Source: CAYMAI01 sp964388445
GTDB lineage: Bacteria > 4484-113 > JAGGVC01
NCBI GenBank assembly: GCA_964388445.1
Contig: CAYMAI010000009.1
Span: 35,957-99,956 of the forward strand
DNA: 64,000 nucleotides
Reading direction: 5' to 3'
The translations under genes were made by a program, and so were the position numbers. The notes under the pieces were generated by a model, which was not told the origin of the DNA, searched no databases, and saw only the letters and a list, made by a program, of their open reading frames with translations. This document shows, piece after piece, positions 17,210 to 26,244 of this stretch; within the stretch, counting starts at the first letter, position 1, and every line of letters starts with the position of its first letter.

Positions 17210-18151
17210 GTGAATATCAATATCAGTTTCGAGACCATCTTCCGGCGCCTGGCTGCAACGCTCGCCGCATTCGTACTTGCGAATGCAGCGGTTTGCACCT
17301 TCGCGTCGGCAGAGGACGACCCCTCAGAGGCGCTTTCCGGACATTTCGATGCAATTTCCGAGCAAGATTTTTCCGAGGCGGAGCGCTTTTTTTCCGGGTC
17401 TTTCAGGGCGGCGATAATGCCGAAGGTGAAGTTCGTCAATTCCTATTTGCTCGAAATCAAAGCCTCGCTGTTTGGCGGTTACGAATTATCCGCGCCGGCG
17501 GTTTTGGAAGACGAAAGATTCGTCCGGGTAAAGGCCGACTTCGCCGAAACTTCGGTTTATTACTATTTAATACGCCAGGCAGGCGGATGGCGCATCGAAG
17601 CGTTTTCCGAAAACGAGTATTCGACAATGGCGGACGGAAGGCGCGAGCTTTATTTGTTTACGAACCGAGACTGGAACGACGACGTAAGCAAAGATTTGAA
17701 GTGTCGCGCCGCGCTGTACCAAATCCAGCGCGAACTCGAGGCTTTTCGCGACGAAAAAGGCGAAGGGTTTTATCCGCCCTACCTTCGGGGCGGCAAAGCT
17801 CGCGACGCGCTAACCTCGTGGGGATATTTCGACCCGGAAAAAGGTTATCCGGCAAACTATCACACCGGAAGGCCGATGGAAGCCGCGGAATTCGGCATTT
17901 CGGTTAGAAAGCCGAGCCCCGGCGACTTCACGTATTTGCCGGTGGATGCGGACGGCGACGGGAAAATAGAAGCGTACTTTCTGGCCGGATGGGGCAAGCC
18001 TGATTCGCCGGCCGCGCTGTTCCTTGGCGGCTCGATTGTCGGGCTTGTGGCGTCCGCGGACGAGCGCAGAGAAGCAATGGTCGTTATGGATTTCATCGAA
18101 TTCGCCCTAAGCGAGTTCGGAATAACGCTCGTTTGGACAGGCGGCGATTGA
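17210..18151 (+). CDS. Exported protein of unknown function with pseudopilin-like C-terminal region
   Basis: The 313-aa product begins with a signal peptide (about residues 1-34, cleavage after TFASA) if read from the GTG at 17210. A first domain (about 35-145) resembles small NTF2-like accumulation domains by pattern only. The second part has FYPPYLRGGKARDALTSWGY and later DADGDGKIEAYFLAGWG, reminiscent of the soluble C-terminal region of type II secretion major pseudopilins, which carry a calcium site, but the N-terminal pilin helix is missing. I assign no function. It is divergent from mreC. Confidence 0.7.
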   Translation: MNINISFETIFRRLAATLAAFVLANAAVCTFASAEDDPSEALSGHFDAISEQDFSEAERFFSGSFRAAIMPKVKFVNSYLLEIKASLFGGYELSAPAVLEDERFVRVKADFAETSVYYYLIRQAGGWRIEAFSENEYSTMADGRRELYLFTNRDWNDDVSKDLKCRAALYQIQRELEAFRDEKGEGFYPPYLRGGKARDALTSWGYFDPEKGYPANYHTGRPMEAAEFGISVRKPSPGDFTYLPVDADGDGKIEAYFLAGWGKPDSPAALFLGGSIVGLVASADERREAMVVMDFIEFALSEFGITLVWTGGD

Positions 18152-18194
18152 AACTTCGCGACCGGCGGCTTTCTGATGATAGAATGACTACGGT

Positions 18195-19073
18195 ATGTCA
18201 GTTTATTGCTCCAAATGCGGCGCCGAAAATCAGGATGATGCGCGCTTTTGTTTCGAATGCGGCGCCAGGTTCGTAGAGGCCGGCTTTCGGCCGGAACCGG
18301 CGCGGCATAACTTCGACGTTAAAAAACCGGACGCCGAAGATTTGGGCGAAAAATCATCACCGGCCCCTCCACACGAAGACCATTCCTCCGGCATTGACGG
18401 CGGCGGCCGCGCCGATAGCGTGCGGGATTTCACGGGCGAGCGCGGCGAGGAAAGAGAATTCCGCCAGTCATATAGAGAAGATTACGGCCGCTACGGCGAA
18501 GCCCCTAAAATGCCCGAAATCGCAAAGGCTGAAGAGCCCAAACTGGAATTCGCCTCGTTCGGCTTACGGCTCGGAGCATGGGTTCTGGATTGGATTGTGC
18601 TCAGCTTCATGACGCAAATCGCCGTTCTCGCGGCGGGCATAAGGCAGCCCGCAAACGAAGATATGAGCCAATTCATGTCCGACTATATGGCGTCGATAAT
18701 GTCCGGCACGCTGCATGGTTCGATGGCCGATTACTTCCAAAACATGATGCTTACGTTTTTCATAATGACAATGGTTTGCCTTGCGTATTACGTTGTATTC
18801 CACACGATAGGCGGACAAACCCTCGGCAAGCTCGCTCTCGGAATTCGCGTCGCTCGCAGAGACGGAAGCGCGATTGGCATTGGCAGAAGCCTACTTCGCT
18901 ACATTATCTACTGGATTGGCTCGAAGCCGTTTTATTGGGGAGCGTTTCCGGCGATGTTCGGAAAAGAAGCCGCCGCGGTTCACGACCATGCCGCCGACAC
19001 GCGCGTATATAAGGTCGCTTCGCTCGAAGCCTATCAGGATTTTCACTCCACAAGTCAATCTTCCGGCGGCTAG
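18195..19073 (+). CDS. Zinc-ribbon RDD family membrane protein
   Basis: The N-terminus is a short zinc ribbon with Cys5, Cys8, Cys19 and Cys22 (YCSKCGAEN...CFECGARF), followed by a charged, low-complexity linker to about residue 115. The C-terminal RDD domain starts FASFGLRLGAWVLDWIVL and contains three to four hydrophobic helices plus GGQTLGKLALGIRVARRDG. RDD proteins are of uncertain function; some relatives affect ion transport. A TAGAAT box ends 9 bases before the ATG and no Shine-Dalgarno is visible, so the mRNA may have almost no leader. Confidence 0.85.
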   Translation: MSVYCSKCGAENQDDARFCFECGARFVEAGFRPEPARHNFDVKKPDAEDLGEKSSPAPPHEDHSSGIDGGGRADSVRDFTGERGEEREFRQSYREDYGRYGEAPKMPEIAKAEEPKLEFASFGLRLGAWVLDWIVLSFMTQIAVLAAGIRQPANEDMSQFMSDYMASIMSGTLHGSMADYFQNMMLTFFIMTMVCLAYYVVFHTIGGQTLGKLALGIRVARRDGSAIGIGRSLLRYIIYWIGSKPFYWGAFPAMFGKEAAAVHDHAADTRVYKVASLEAYQDFHSTSQSSGG

Positions 19074-19161
19074 CTTCGCCGTTCTCTTGAGCCTCGGATA
19101 GTTTGCCGAAAGCGGCGCTGTGCTAAAATACCGCGCCGATTTTGTCCCGCGGAGCGTTGAA

Positions 19162-20580
19162 TTGTCGCATAATCTTGGCGTTGTCATTCTCGCGGGCGGG
19201 CTTTCGACCCGCTTCAAATCTAGGCGCTCGAAGCTTCTGCACCTTTTGGCCGGACGGCCTTTGCTCGGCTGGGTGCTCGAAGCGGTGAAGGCGCTCGACC
19301 CCGCGCAAATCGTGGTCGTTCACGGCCCGCAAGGGGAAGATTTGAAAGACAAGTTTCAAGGCGTAACGTGGGCGCTGCAGCCGTCCGCGAAAGGCACGGC
19401 GGACGCGCTGCTTTGCGCGCTTCCCGCCCTTCATCCCGGAATCGATACGATTTTCCTGACGGGCGGCGACTCCCCGCTCGTTTCGCCGGAATCGCTGCGC
19501 CAGGCTCGCCTTGCATACAAAGGCAGCGGCGGGGCCGCGGCGATGGTTTTGACCGCGACTGCGGACAATCCTTTCGGATACGGCAGAGTCGTCCGGGAAG
19601 GCCAGCTCGTGAATAAAATCGTGGAAGAGCGCGACGCAAATCTGGACGAAAAGAAGATTTGCGAAGTCAACAGCGGAATGTATTTTTTCCACATCGGCGG
19701 ACTCGAAGCCGAACTGAAAAAAATCGGCACGGACAACGCGAAAGGCGAAATGTATTTGACCGATATCGCGGGCGAACGGCGCGCCCTCATTTTTCCGCTC
19801 GAAGATTTTAGCGAAATAATGGGCATAAATACCCGGCTCGAGCTAGCCAAGGCAGAAGCGATAGTCCAGCAAAAAATAGCGGAAAGCCTGATGCTTTCCG
19901 GCGTTTCGATGATAAGGCCCGAATCGTCCTACGTGGAAGCCGGTGTTTCCGTAGCTCCGGATACTACGATTCTCCCCGGCACCTACCTTCTCGGCAGCAC
20001 CTCGATCGGCGAAGGCTGCAAGCTCGGACCGGACACGGTGATAGACGACTGCATCGTCGGCGAAGACTGCGTAATCACGTTCAGCCAGCTTCACCGCGCG
20101 AAAATCGGAAACGGCGTAAAAATCGGCCCTTACAGCAACGTCCGGCCGGATACCGTTCTCGAGGACGGCGTAAAGCTCGGCGATTTCGTCGAACTTAAAA
20201 AGGCGTACGTGGCGAAGGGAGCGAAAATCCCGCACTTGTCGTACGTCGGCGACGCGGAAATCGGCGAAGGCGTCAACATAGGCGCAGGCACGATAACTTG
20301 CAACTACGACGGCTTCGAAAAGCACCTGACAGTGGTTGAAGACGGGGCGTTCATAGGGTCGAATTCGACGATAATCGCGCCCCGGACGATCGGCAAAGGT
20401 GCGTACGTGGCGGCGGGAAGCGTCGTAACGGAAAACGTACCGCCCGGCGATCTCGCGGTCGGTCGCGGCAGGCAAGTCAACAAACCGGGATACGCCGACC
20501 GTCTCAGGGCGAAAAAGTCGGCTAAGCGGGCCGATGGGCAAACCCCCGCAGTGGAAAACGGAGAGGGACATGGTTCGTAG
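19162..20580 (+). CDS. glmU: Bifunctional UDP-N-acetylglucosamine pyrophosphorylase / glucosamine-1-phosphate acetyltransferase
   Basis: GlmU makes UDP-GlcNAc for peptidoglycan. I start at TTG 19162, which has CGGAG seven bases upstream and places SHNLGVVILAGG at the normal N-terminus; a GTG at 19120 would add 14 atypical residues and lies before a TAAAAT box (19124-19129). The product is 472 aa: uridylyltransferase domain first (LAGGLSTRFKSRRSKLLH, DSPL), then a left-handed beta helix with YVGDAEIGEGVNIGAGTITC. The nucleotide loop deviates from the usual GxGTRM...PK: Ser replaces Gly and Ser replaces Pro, while Arg and Lys remain. It overlaps prs by 11 bases. Confidence 0.93.
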   Translation: MSHNLGVVILAGGLSTRFKSRRSKLLHLLAGRPLLGWVLEAVKALDPAQIVVVHGPQGEDLKDKFQGVTWALQPSAKGTADALLCALPALHPGIDTIFLTGGDSPLVSPESLRQARLAYKGSGGAAAMVLTATADNPFGYGRVVREGQLVNKIVEERDANLDEKKICEVNSGMYFFHIGGLEAELKKIGTDNAKGEMYLTDIAGERRALIFPLEDFSEIMGINTRLELAKAEAIVQQKIAESLMLSGVSMIRPESSYVEAGVSVAPDTTILPGTYLLGSTSIGEGCKLGPDTVIDDCIVGEDCVITFSQLHRAKIGNGVKIGPYSNVRPDTVLEDGVKLGDFVELKKAYVAKGAKIPHLSYVGDAEIGEGVNIGAGTITCNYDGFEKHLTVVEDGAFIGSNSTIIAPRTIGKGAYVAAGSVVTENVPPGDLAVGRGRQVNKPGYADRLRAKKSAKRADGQTPAVENGEGHGS

Positions 20581-21586
20581 AAAAACGAAAACCAACGAAG
20601 GGCCGATTTTTTCGATCCGCGAAATGAAAATCATCGCGGGAAACGCCAACCGCCCGCTGGCGCGGAAAATCTCCGATAGGCTGGGCGTCGAGCCCGGAAA
20701 GGTATCGGTTTCCAAGTTTTCCGACGGCGAAATCCAGGTGAAAATCGAAGAGAGCGTGCGCGGCCTCGACGTATTCGTCGTACAGCCGACCTGTCATCCC
20801 GTCAACGAAAATCTGATGGAGCTGCTGATAATCATGGATGCGCTCCGCCGCGCCAGCGCAAGGCGGATTTACCCCGTTATTTCCTACTACGGCTACGCCA
20901 GACAGGACAAAAAAATCCAGCCGCGAGAGCCGATTAGCGCTAGGCTCGTGGCGAATCTTATCGAGGGCGGCGGTGCGGACAGAGTGCTTTCGATGGACTT
21001 GCACTCGAATTCCATACAGGGTTTTTTCAACATACCGGTTGACCATCTTACCGCAGCTAATTTACTGGTCGGCGCGATGCACCGGAACGGTCTCATAGAC
21101 GAAAAAATGATTCTCGTCAGCCCCGACGTCGGCGGCGTCCAGCGCGTAAACGACGTGAGCAACAAAATCGAGCGGTTTTACGGCCTGAAAGTTCCGCTGG
21201 CGATTATCGCCAAACGGCGGCCCGAGCCGAACGTCAGCGAAGTGCTGGAAGTCATCGGACAGGTGAAAGGCAAGGTCGCCGTTTTATTCGACGACATGAT
21301 TGACACAGCTGGCAGTACGACGAACGGCGCGCAGGAACTGATGGAGCGCGGCGCAAAAGAAGTGCATTTATATGCCACGCACGGACTGATGTCCGGCCCG
21401 GCATACGAAAGGCTGGGCGAAAGCTCAATCAAAAGCGTGGTCGTGACCGACACGATTCCACTGCGCAAAAACCGGCCGAAGAACGTGCAGGTTGTAAGCA
21501 CCTCGGGCATTTTCGCCAGAGCGATACGCAACTGCTTCGAAGACCAGTCGATTAGCCAGATATTTAACGAAAGCGATTTGGACTGA
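20570..21586 (+). CDS. prs: Ribose-phosphate pyrophosphokinase
   Basis: This enzyme makes PRPP from ribose 5-phosphate and ATP for nucleotide, His and Trp synthesis. The 338-aa protein has FSDGEIQVKIEESVRG, YYGYARQDKK, SMDLHSNSIQGFF, the flexible-loop KRRPEPN, and the PRPP-binding VLFDDMIDTAGSTT. I chose the ATG at 20570, overlapping the glmU stop and preceded by GAGAGG; an internal ATG at 20624 lacks a ribosome binding site. GlmU and Prs are adjacent in many bacteria, supporting one operon. Confidence 0.96.
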   Translation: MVRRKTKTNEGPIFSIREMKIIAGNANRPLARKISDRLGVEPGKVSVSKFSDGEIQVKIEESVRGLDVFVVQPTCHPVNENLMELLIIMDALRRASARRIYPVISYYGYARQDKKIQPREPISARLVANLIEGGGADRVLSMDLHSNSIQGFFNIPVDHLTAANLLVGAMHRNGLIDEKMILVSPDVGGVQRVNDVSNKIERFYGLKVPLAIIAKRRPEPNVSEVLEVIGQVKGKVAVLFDDMIDTAGSTTNGAQELMERGAKEVHLYATHGLMSGPAYERLGESSIKSVVVTDTIPLRKNRPKNVQVVSTSGIFARAIRNCFEDQSISQIFNESDLD

Positions 21587-21685
21587 TTTCTTCACCCCCC
21601 ATTTTTGGCTAAAAACCGTATATTCGAACGCACAGGCAGTTCCTGCGCGATAATATACGCGCCGGAAGGCATTGGAGTGAGCAGT

Positions 21686-22651
21686 ATGATGCGATTTTTG
21701 ACAATTTTGTTGACGATTTTGCTTTCGGCGGCTGCCATCGCCGCGCTCGCGGGCTGCCCCGCACAGCCGGAAGGCGAGTCCGAAGGAGTACGGGTAATTA
21801 CGTCTGAAGGCGGCGAGACAGTTGACGGCGAAGTGACGCGTCCGGCGGAAGGCGGAGACGGCGCTGCTTCCGGCGAAACCGGCGAAGAACAGCCGGCGGG
21901 CGATTCAACCGATGCCGCCGAAGGCGATGGCGAACCGGACGGCGTCGCGGATGAGCCGGATACAGGTCAAGACGATCCGGAAGCGGGCGGCGCGGATAGC
22001 GGCTCGGCTGCGGATACTCCGGTTGATAACGGCGGTGGCGGAAGCCAATCCGCAGGCGGAAAAAGTCCGTTCCCGGCCGAAGGCGAGCTATGGGGCTACG
22101 ACGACCTTGGAAAAAACCAGAACGAAAAAGTGCAGGTTTTGATAGAAACCGACAAGGGCAACATAATGTTCGAGCTTTATCCCGAAATCGCCCCCAAAAC
22201 TGTATCCAAGTTTGTCGATTACGTGAACTCGGGCTTTTACAAAGATACCTATTTTTATCGCGTCGAAAAGGGCTTCGTAACGCAAGGCGGAAATCCCTTG
22301 ACCTCTACCGAAATCGAAAAAGTGGGATATGGCGTTTCGTCATGGCCCGACAGCGCCGCGGACAAAAAGCGCGCTGCCGAGCGCATCGGCAACGTTCCCG
22401 ACGAAAAGAACTACGCGCGCTGCGACGTCGGTACGATTTCGCTGGCGAAGCTTGTCGAAGCGGGTTACGGCGAAGACGGAAAAGCGGGATACAAACCGGG
22501 CAGCGCCGCGTATGAATTTTTCATCAACACCGCGAACAACAGCCATTTGAACGATTACTTCACGGTTTTCGGAAAAGTAGTCGCAGGAATGGACGTCGTA
22601 CAAAGGCTAACGAAAGACGACGTAATCAGAAACATGCGGGTGGTCCAATAG
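21686..22651 (+). CDS. Cyclophilin-type peptidyl-prolyl isomerase lipoprotein
   Basis: The 321-aa product starts MMRFLTILLTILL and has a lipobox ending LAGC, so it should be a lipoprotein. About 110 residues of Glu/Asp/Gly/Ala-rich low-complexity linker follow, then a cyclophilin domain (ETDKGNIMFELYPEIAPKTV, FVDYVNSGFY, FVTQGGNP, NDYFTVFGKVVAGMDVV). It probably assists folding of exported proteins. The ATG at 21686 has GGAG eight bases upstream; a further in-frame codon upstream would break the signal peptide. hrcA follows after 11 bases. Confidence 0.9.
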   Translation: MMRFLTILLTILLSAAAIAALAGCPAQPEGESEGVRVITSEGGETVDGEVTRPAEGGDGAASGETGEEQPAGDSTDAAEGDGEPDGVADEPDTGQDDPEAGGADSGSAADTPVDNGGGGSQSAGGKSPFPAEGELWGYDDLGKNQNEKVQVLIETDKGNIMFELYPEIAPKTVSKFVDYVNSGFYKDTYFYRVEKGFVTQGGNPLTSTEIEKVGYGVSSWPDSAADKKRAAERIGNVPDEKNYARCDVGTISLAKLVEAGYGEDGKAGYKPGSAAYEFFINTANNSHLNDYFTVFGKVVAGMDVVQRLTKDDVIRNMRVVQ

Positions 22652-22662
22652 CGGGCGGCGGT

Positions 22663-23751
22663 ATGACCAACGAAGATTCCACAACCGGCGCGCTTAGCGA
22701 AGGCATGCGCGAAGTAATCTCGCGGCTCACTCCGCGTCAGCGCCAGATACTCATCGCCCTCGTGAAGACATACGTGCGAACCGCCGCGCCGGTCGCCAGC
22801 GGCGCGCTGGCCGAAATAATCGACGCATCCAGTGCAACCATCCGCTCCGAGTTCGCGTTTCTCGAAGAACTGGGTTTTCTATCCAAAGACCATCAGGCGT
22901 CGGGCCGCATGCCGACCGACCTGGCATACCGTTTTTTCGTGGATGAAATCCGTGACCGAATCGAGCCGGTCGAAGGCGAGCAGGCGCGCGTCGAGCGTGC
23001 GCTGGCGGGGCTTAGGCGCGAATTTTCGCTCTTGATGGACGGCGCGCTCCGTCACCTCGCATCCGAAAGCGGACAGGCGGCGTGGGTTTCCGTTCCCGTT
23101 TTGCCGGACCTTATCATCCGCTCGATAGATTTCATTCCGACCGCCGAGCGCAGTTTTCTGATACTCATCGTGACGACGAAAGGCTATACGCGCCATCGCA
23201 TGGCGACGCTTGGCGACAAAGTGGACGAAACAATACTGCGATATTTGAAGGAGCAGCTCAACAACTACCTTTCGGGACGTCCGATTACCGAAGTGGATTT
23301 TCGTATCATCGGCAGGATTTTCGAGGACGTCGGGCGCGTGCCGCGCACGGTGCTTGAGCATATTTCGGCGTTTCTCGACGAACTTACGTTGGGCCATGAG
23401 CGCATTTACATAAGCGATTCGCGGCCGCTTCTCGCTCAGCCGGAGTTTCGCAACGTTGCGCTTATGAACGCGGTGTTGGACATCCTTAACGACCATTCGT
23501 CGTTCAGCACCTACGTGCGTGACGTAATGGGCGACGAAGATATGAGCATCGTTATCGGCAAAGAAAACGCGGACGCGAAGCTAAAGGCGATGAGCCTCGT
23601 ATTCGCCAGATACAGGTTGTCGGGCGAGCTTAGCGGCACCGTAGGCATTATCGGGCCGACCCGCCAAACTTACGACTTGAACATTCCGCTCGTCGCGGTC
23701 GTGGCGGATTGCCTCGCCGAGCTATTAAGAGAAACGCCGTTTTCGCTTTGA
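22663..23751 (+). CDS. hrcA: Heat-inducible transcription repressor HrcA
   Basis: HrcA represses groE and dnaK operons by binding CIRCE. The 362-aa protein has the winged-helix N-terminus (LTPRQRQILIALVKTYVRTAAPVASGAL, SSATIRSEFAFLEELGFL, HQASGRMPTDLAYRFFV) and the GAF-like dimerisation domain ending in the conserved VGIIGPTR. It is not next to grpE-dnaK here, and I saw no CIRCE element (TTAGCACTC-N9-GAGTGCTAA) in the window, so its targets are elsewhere. It follows the PPIase after 11 bases. Confidence 0.93.
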   Translation: MTNEDSTTGALSEGMREVISRLTPRQRQILIALVKTYVRTAAPVASGALAEIIDASSATIRSEFAFLEELGFLSKDHQASGRMPTDLAYRFFVDEIRDRIEPVEGEQARVERALAGLRREFSLLMDGALRHLASESGQAAWVSVPVLPDLIIRSIDFIPTAERSFLILIVTTKGYTRHRMATLGDKVDETILRYLKEQLNNYLSGRPITEVDFRIIGRIFEDVGRVPRTVLEHISAFLDELTLGHERIYISDSRPLLAQPEFRNVALMNAVLDILNDHSSFSTYVRDVMGDEDMSIVIGKENADAKLKAMSLVFARYRLSGELSGTVGIIGPTRQTYDLNIPLVAVVADCLAELLRETPFSL

Positions 23752-23754
23752 TTT

Positions 23755-23805
23755 CCGCCGGCTGGAAGACACATTCGTACTGCCGGGTTTTTTTTCAATC
23801 CGGCG
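23755..23805 (+). terminator. Possible rho-independent terminator after hrcA
   Basis: CCGGC near 23758 can pair with GCCGG near 23782, followed by a run of eight T. The stem is only about 5 bp and the loop long, so this is a weak call. Confidence 0.3.
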
Positions 23806-23819
23806 CGCCGAAGCTCGAT

Positions 23820-23849
23820 TTGGCTAATGCAGCCTCGATTGGGTATGAT
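23820..23849 (+). promoter_or_regulatory. Promoter of mtaB-phoH-pgpH
   Basis: TTGGCT (23820-23825) and TATGAT (23844-23849) are 18 bases apart, giving a leader of about 25 nt before the mtaB ATG. Confidence 0.45.
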
Positions 23850-23880
23850 TTTGCGGCCGCCTTGACAGGCGATACGGCTT

Positions 23881-25242
23881 ATGGAAAAGGTATATCTGAA
23901 AAACTTCGGGTGCAAGGTCAACGCCGCCGAGCTTTTCGAAGCGGCTGAGACTCTGGACTCGCGCGAATTCGACACGGCGGAAGTGCAATCCCACGTCGAA
24001 ATTCCCGCCGGCGCCGCGGGAACGCTCATCGTAAACAGCTGTACGGTCACGGCGACCGCGGACGCGAAGCTAAGGGCGTTCGTCAGGCGCGTACAAAAGC
24101 GCTCCCCCGGTGTAAAAATAATCGTCGGCGGTTGTTCGGTCAGGCTTCCGCAATTCGACATTACGGCGCTCGGCGGCGCGTCCGTCGTGCCGCGCGTTAA
24201 AACCGCGGTCGAAAATCTGGTCGAAGGCGCGCTTCAAAACGGCGGGGACAGAGCTCAAGCGATTGGCTTGAATTTTGCGGGTGCATTTTCAGGCCCGAAA
24301 CAAGACAGGACGCGTGCGTTCATAAGAATGCAGGACGGCTGCGCAAGCAAGTGCTCGTTTTGCATCATCCCGACGGTCAGGCCGGCAGAGTCGCTCGATA
24401 GGACCGAAATACTCGCCCGACTCGACCGTGTGCTCGAAGAAGGCTCGAAGGAAGTCGTTCTCACCGGAACGAACATAGGCAAATTCGAGGACGGACACGG
24501 CGGCGGTTTCGTCGAACTTGCGCGGGAGTTTTTAAGCCGCGCCGAAACTGCCGGGGCCAGAATCAGGATCAGCTCTATCGAGCCGGAAGACATGAAAGAG
24601 CCGGTTTTCGAGCTTTTCGAGCATCCGGCGCTGTGCGGTCACCTGCACCTTCCCCTTCAAAGCGGCAGCGCGAAAGTTCTTGCGGCGATGCGCAGGCGAT
24701 ATAACATCTCGCGGTATCGCAATATCGTCGAGGAATTCCGCTCGAGGTTTCCGCGAGCGTCCATTACGACGGACATTATCGCCGGATTTCCCGGCGAAAC
24801 GGATGAGGATTTCGCCGAAACTTTGGGCGTAATGGAAGAAGCCGGCTTCGAGCGCGTGCATGTTTTCAGGTTTTCGCCAAGGCCAGGCACGCCCGCCGCA
24901 GAGATTAAAGGCGCGCCGGAGCGCATCGTCCGTGCGAGAATGGAAAAAGCGATAGCCCATAGTGATAAAATAATATTCGACCGGATGAAGCGCCATGTTG
25001 GCGCTTTTGCGCAAATTCTGGTCGAGGAAACGGTCGGGAATATGGGTGTCGGCTATACCGGCGAGTATTTTCGTGCCTGCGTCGAGGACCTTCCTGCTGC
25101 GAAGGGCGCCCTCGTACGCGTCAAACTTGGCGAGCCGGACGCCGCCGGGCTGTTTTCCGCAAGGGTTGCGGACACGGATACCGGCGAAGGATTGGGCGTT
25201 GCCGGAGGCCGCGAGCGCAAACTTTCATTGAGGGTGAGCTGA
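23881..25242 (+). CDS. mtaB: tRNA t6A37 methylthiotransferase MtaB (radical SAM)
   Basis: MtaB inserts a methylthio group into t6A37 of ANN-decoding tRNAs. The 453-aa protein has the UPF0004 domain with cluster ligands Cys11, Cys54 and Cys85, then the radical-SAM CxxxCxxC in GCASKCSFCIIPTVRP (Cys154, Cys158, Cys161), SSIEPEDM, HLHLPLQSGSAKVLAAMRR and TDIIAGFPGETDEDF, and a C-terminal TRAM domain. These features separate it from MiaB by the N-terminal NFGCKVNAAE pattern. Its stop overlaps the proposed ribosome binding region of phoH. Confidence 0.94.
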   Translation: MEKVYLKNFGCKVNAAELFEAAETLDSREFDTAEVQSHVEIPAGAAGTLIVNSCTVTATADAKLRAFVRRVQKRSPGVKIIVGGCSVRLPQFDITALGGASVVPRVKTAVENLVEGALQNGGDRAQAIGLNFAGAFSGPKQDRTRAFIRMQDGCASKCSFCIIPTVRPAESLDRTEILARLDRVLEEGSKEVVLTGTNIGKFEDGHGGGFVELAREFLSRAETAGARIRISSIEPEDMKEPVFELFEHPALCGHLHLPLQSGSAKVLAAMRRRYNISRYRNIVEEFRSRFPRASITTDIIAGFPGETDEDFAETLGVMEEAGFERVHVFRFSPRPGTPAAEIKGAPERIVRARMEKAIAHSDKIIFDRMKRHVGAFAQILVEETVGNMGVGYTGEYFRACVEDLPAAKGALVRVKLGEPDAAGLFSARVADTDTGEGLGVAGGRERKLSLRVS

Positions 25243-25243
25243 A

Positions 25244-26230
25244 ATAGAAAACAACACGGTCATAAAAGTTGACAGCTACGACGAACTCCACGAGCTTTTC
25301 GGCGATTACGACTCTAATTTAAGACACATCAAGAAACAACTGAAAGTGCGCGTCTATACGCGCGGACTCGAAGTGGTGGTCAGCGGCGAAAAAACGCGCG
25401 TGGATGCCGCGCGCGAAATCTTGGAGCGAATGCTCGGCGATATACGTGCACGCGGATTCATCGAAGACGATTCGGTGGACGTTTATTTGAGCGATACCGA
25501 ACTCGAACTCGCCGCGGGCAACGTACCGCAAGTGCCCAATTTCGCGCCGAAAAGCGACGGTCAGCGCCGCTATCTCGAAACGATGGAAGGCCACGAGCTT
25601 ACGCTTTGCTACGGCCCGGCGGGAACGGGGAAAACCTACTTGGCCGTCGCGATGGCGATTAGCTTTTTCAAGCGCAATTTGGTCAGGCGAATAGTCCTTT
25701 GCCGTCCGGCGGTCGAAGCCGGGGAATCTCTCGGATTTTTGCCAGGCACTATGCAGGAAAAAGTGAATCCCTATCTCATTCCGCTTTTCGACGCGCTCAA
25801 CGACCTTTTGAAGTTCGACCGCGTCCGCAAACTGATGGACCAAAACGTAATCGAAGTCGCCCCGCTCGCGTTCATGCGCGGCCGAAGCCTGAACAACAGC
25901 TTTATCATTCTCGACGAGGCGCAGAACACTACCTATTCCCAAATGAAAATGTTCCTAACGCGCATGGGCAGAAATTCCAGAGTCGTCGTCACCGGCGACA
26001 TTACGCAAGTTGACCTCGACGAAGGAAAGCAGAGCGGTTTTTCGATCGCTCTCGACCTTGTGCGTCCGCTCGCCGGCGAAGGAATAGCCATCTGCGAATT
26101 GACCGAGCGCGACGTCGTGCGCCATCCGATAGTTCAGCAGATAATCAACGCGTATGAAAGATACGACTCCGAGCGCGCCCATCTAAAACGCAATCGAGAA
26201 TCGAACGGCGGCGAATTCGGCGGAAGGTAA
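25244..26230 (+). CDS. PhoH-like ATPase, probably using a non-AUG start
   Basis: PhoH-family ATPase (PhoL type), associated with RNA metabolism and often next to ybeY and a PgpH gene. Walker A is CYGPAGTGKTYLA; Walker B is FIILDEAQNTT; TGDITQVDL follows. The nearest standard start is GTG at 25346, but the frame upstream to 25238 encodes a stretch typical of the PhoH N-terminal domain (DELHELFGDYDSNLRHIKKQ). No ATG, GTG or TTG occurs in frame between the TGA at 25235 and 25346. ATA at 25244 lies nine bases after GAGGG, so I place the start there; the product would be 328 aa. Confidence 0.85.
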   Translation: MENNTVIKVDSYDELHELFGDYDSNLRHIKKQLKVRVYTRGLEVVVSGEKTRVDAAREILERMLGDIRARGFIEDDSVDVYLSDTELELAAGNVPQVPNFAPKSDGQRRYLETMEGHELTLCYGPAGTGKTYLAVAMAISFFKRNLVRRIVLCRPAVEAGESLGFLPGTMQEKVNPYLIPLFDALNDLLKFDRVRKLMDQNVIEVAPLAFMRGRSLNNSFIILDEAQNTTYSQMKMFLTRMGRNSRVVVTGDITQVDLDEGKQSGFSIALDLVRPLAGEGIAICELTERDVVRHPIVQQIINAYERYDSERAHLKRNRESNGGEFGGR

Positions 26231-26244
26231 CCGGAGAAACCGAT

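Noticed and set aside
22663..23751. CIRCE element near hrcA
   Set aside because: No TTAGCACTC-N9-GAGTGCTAA pair could be found in or around the gene.
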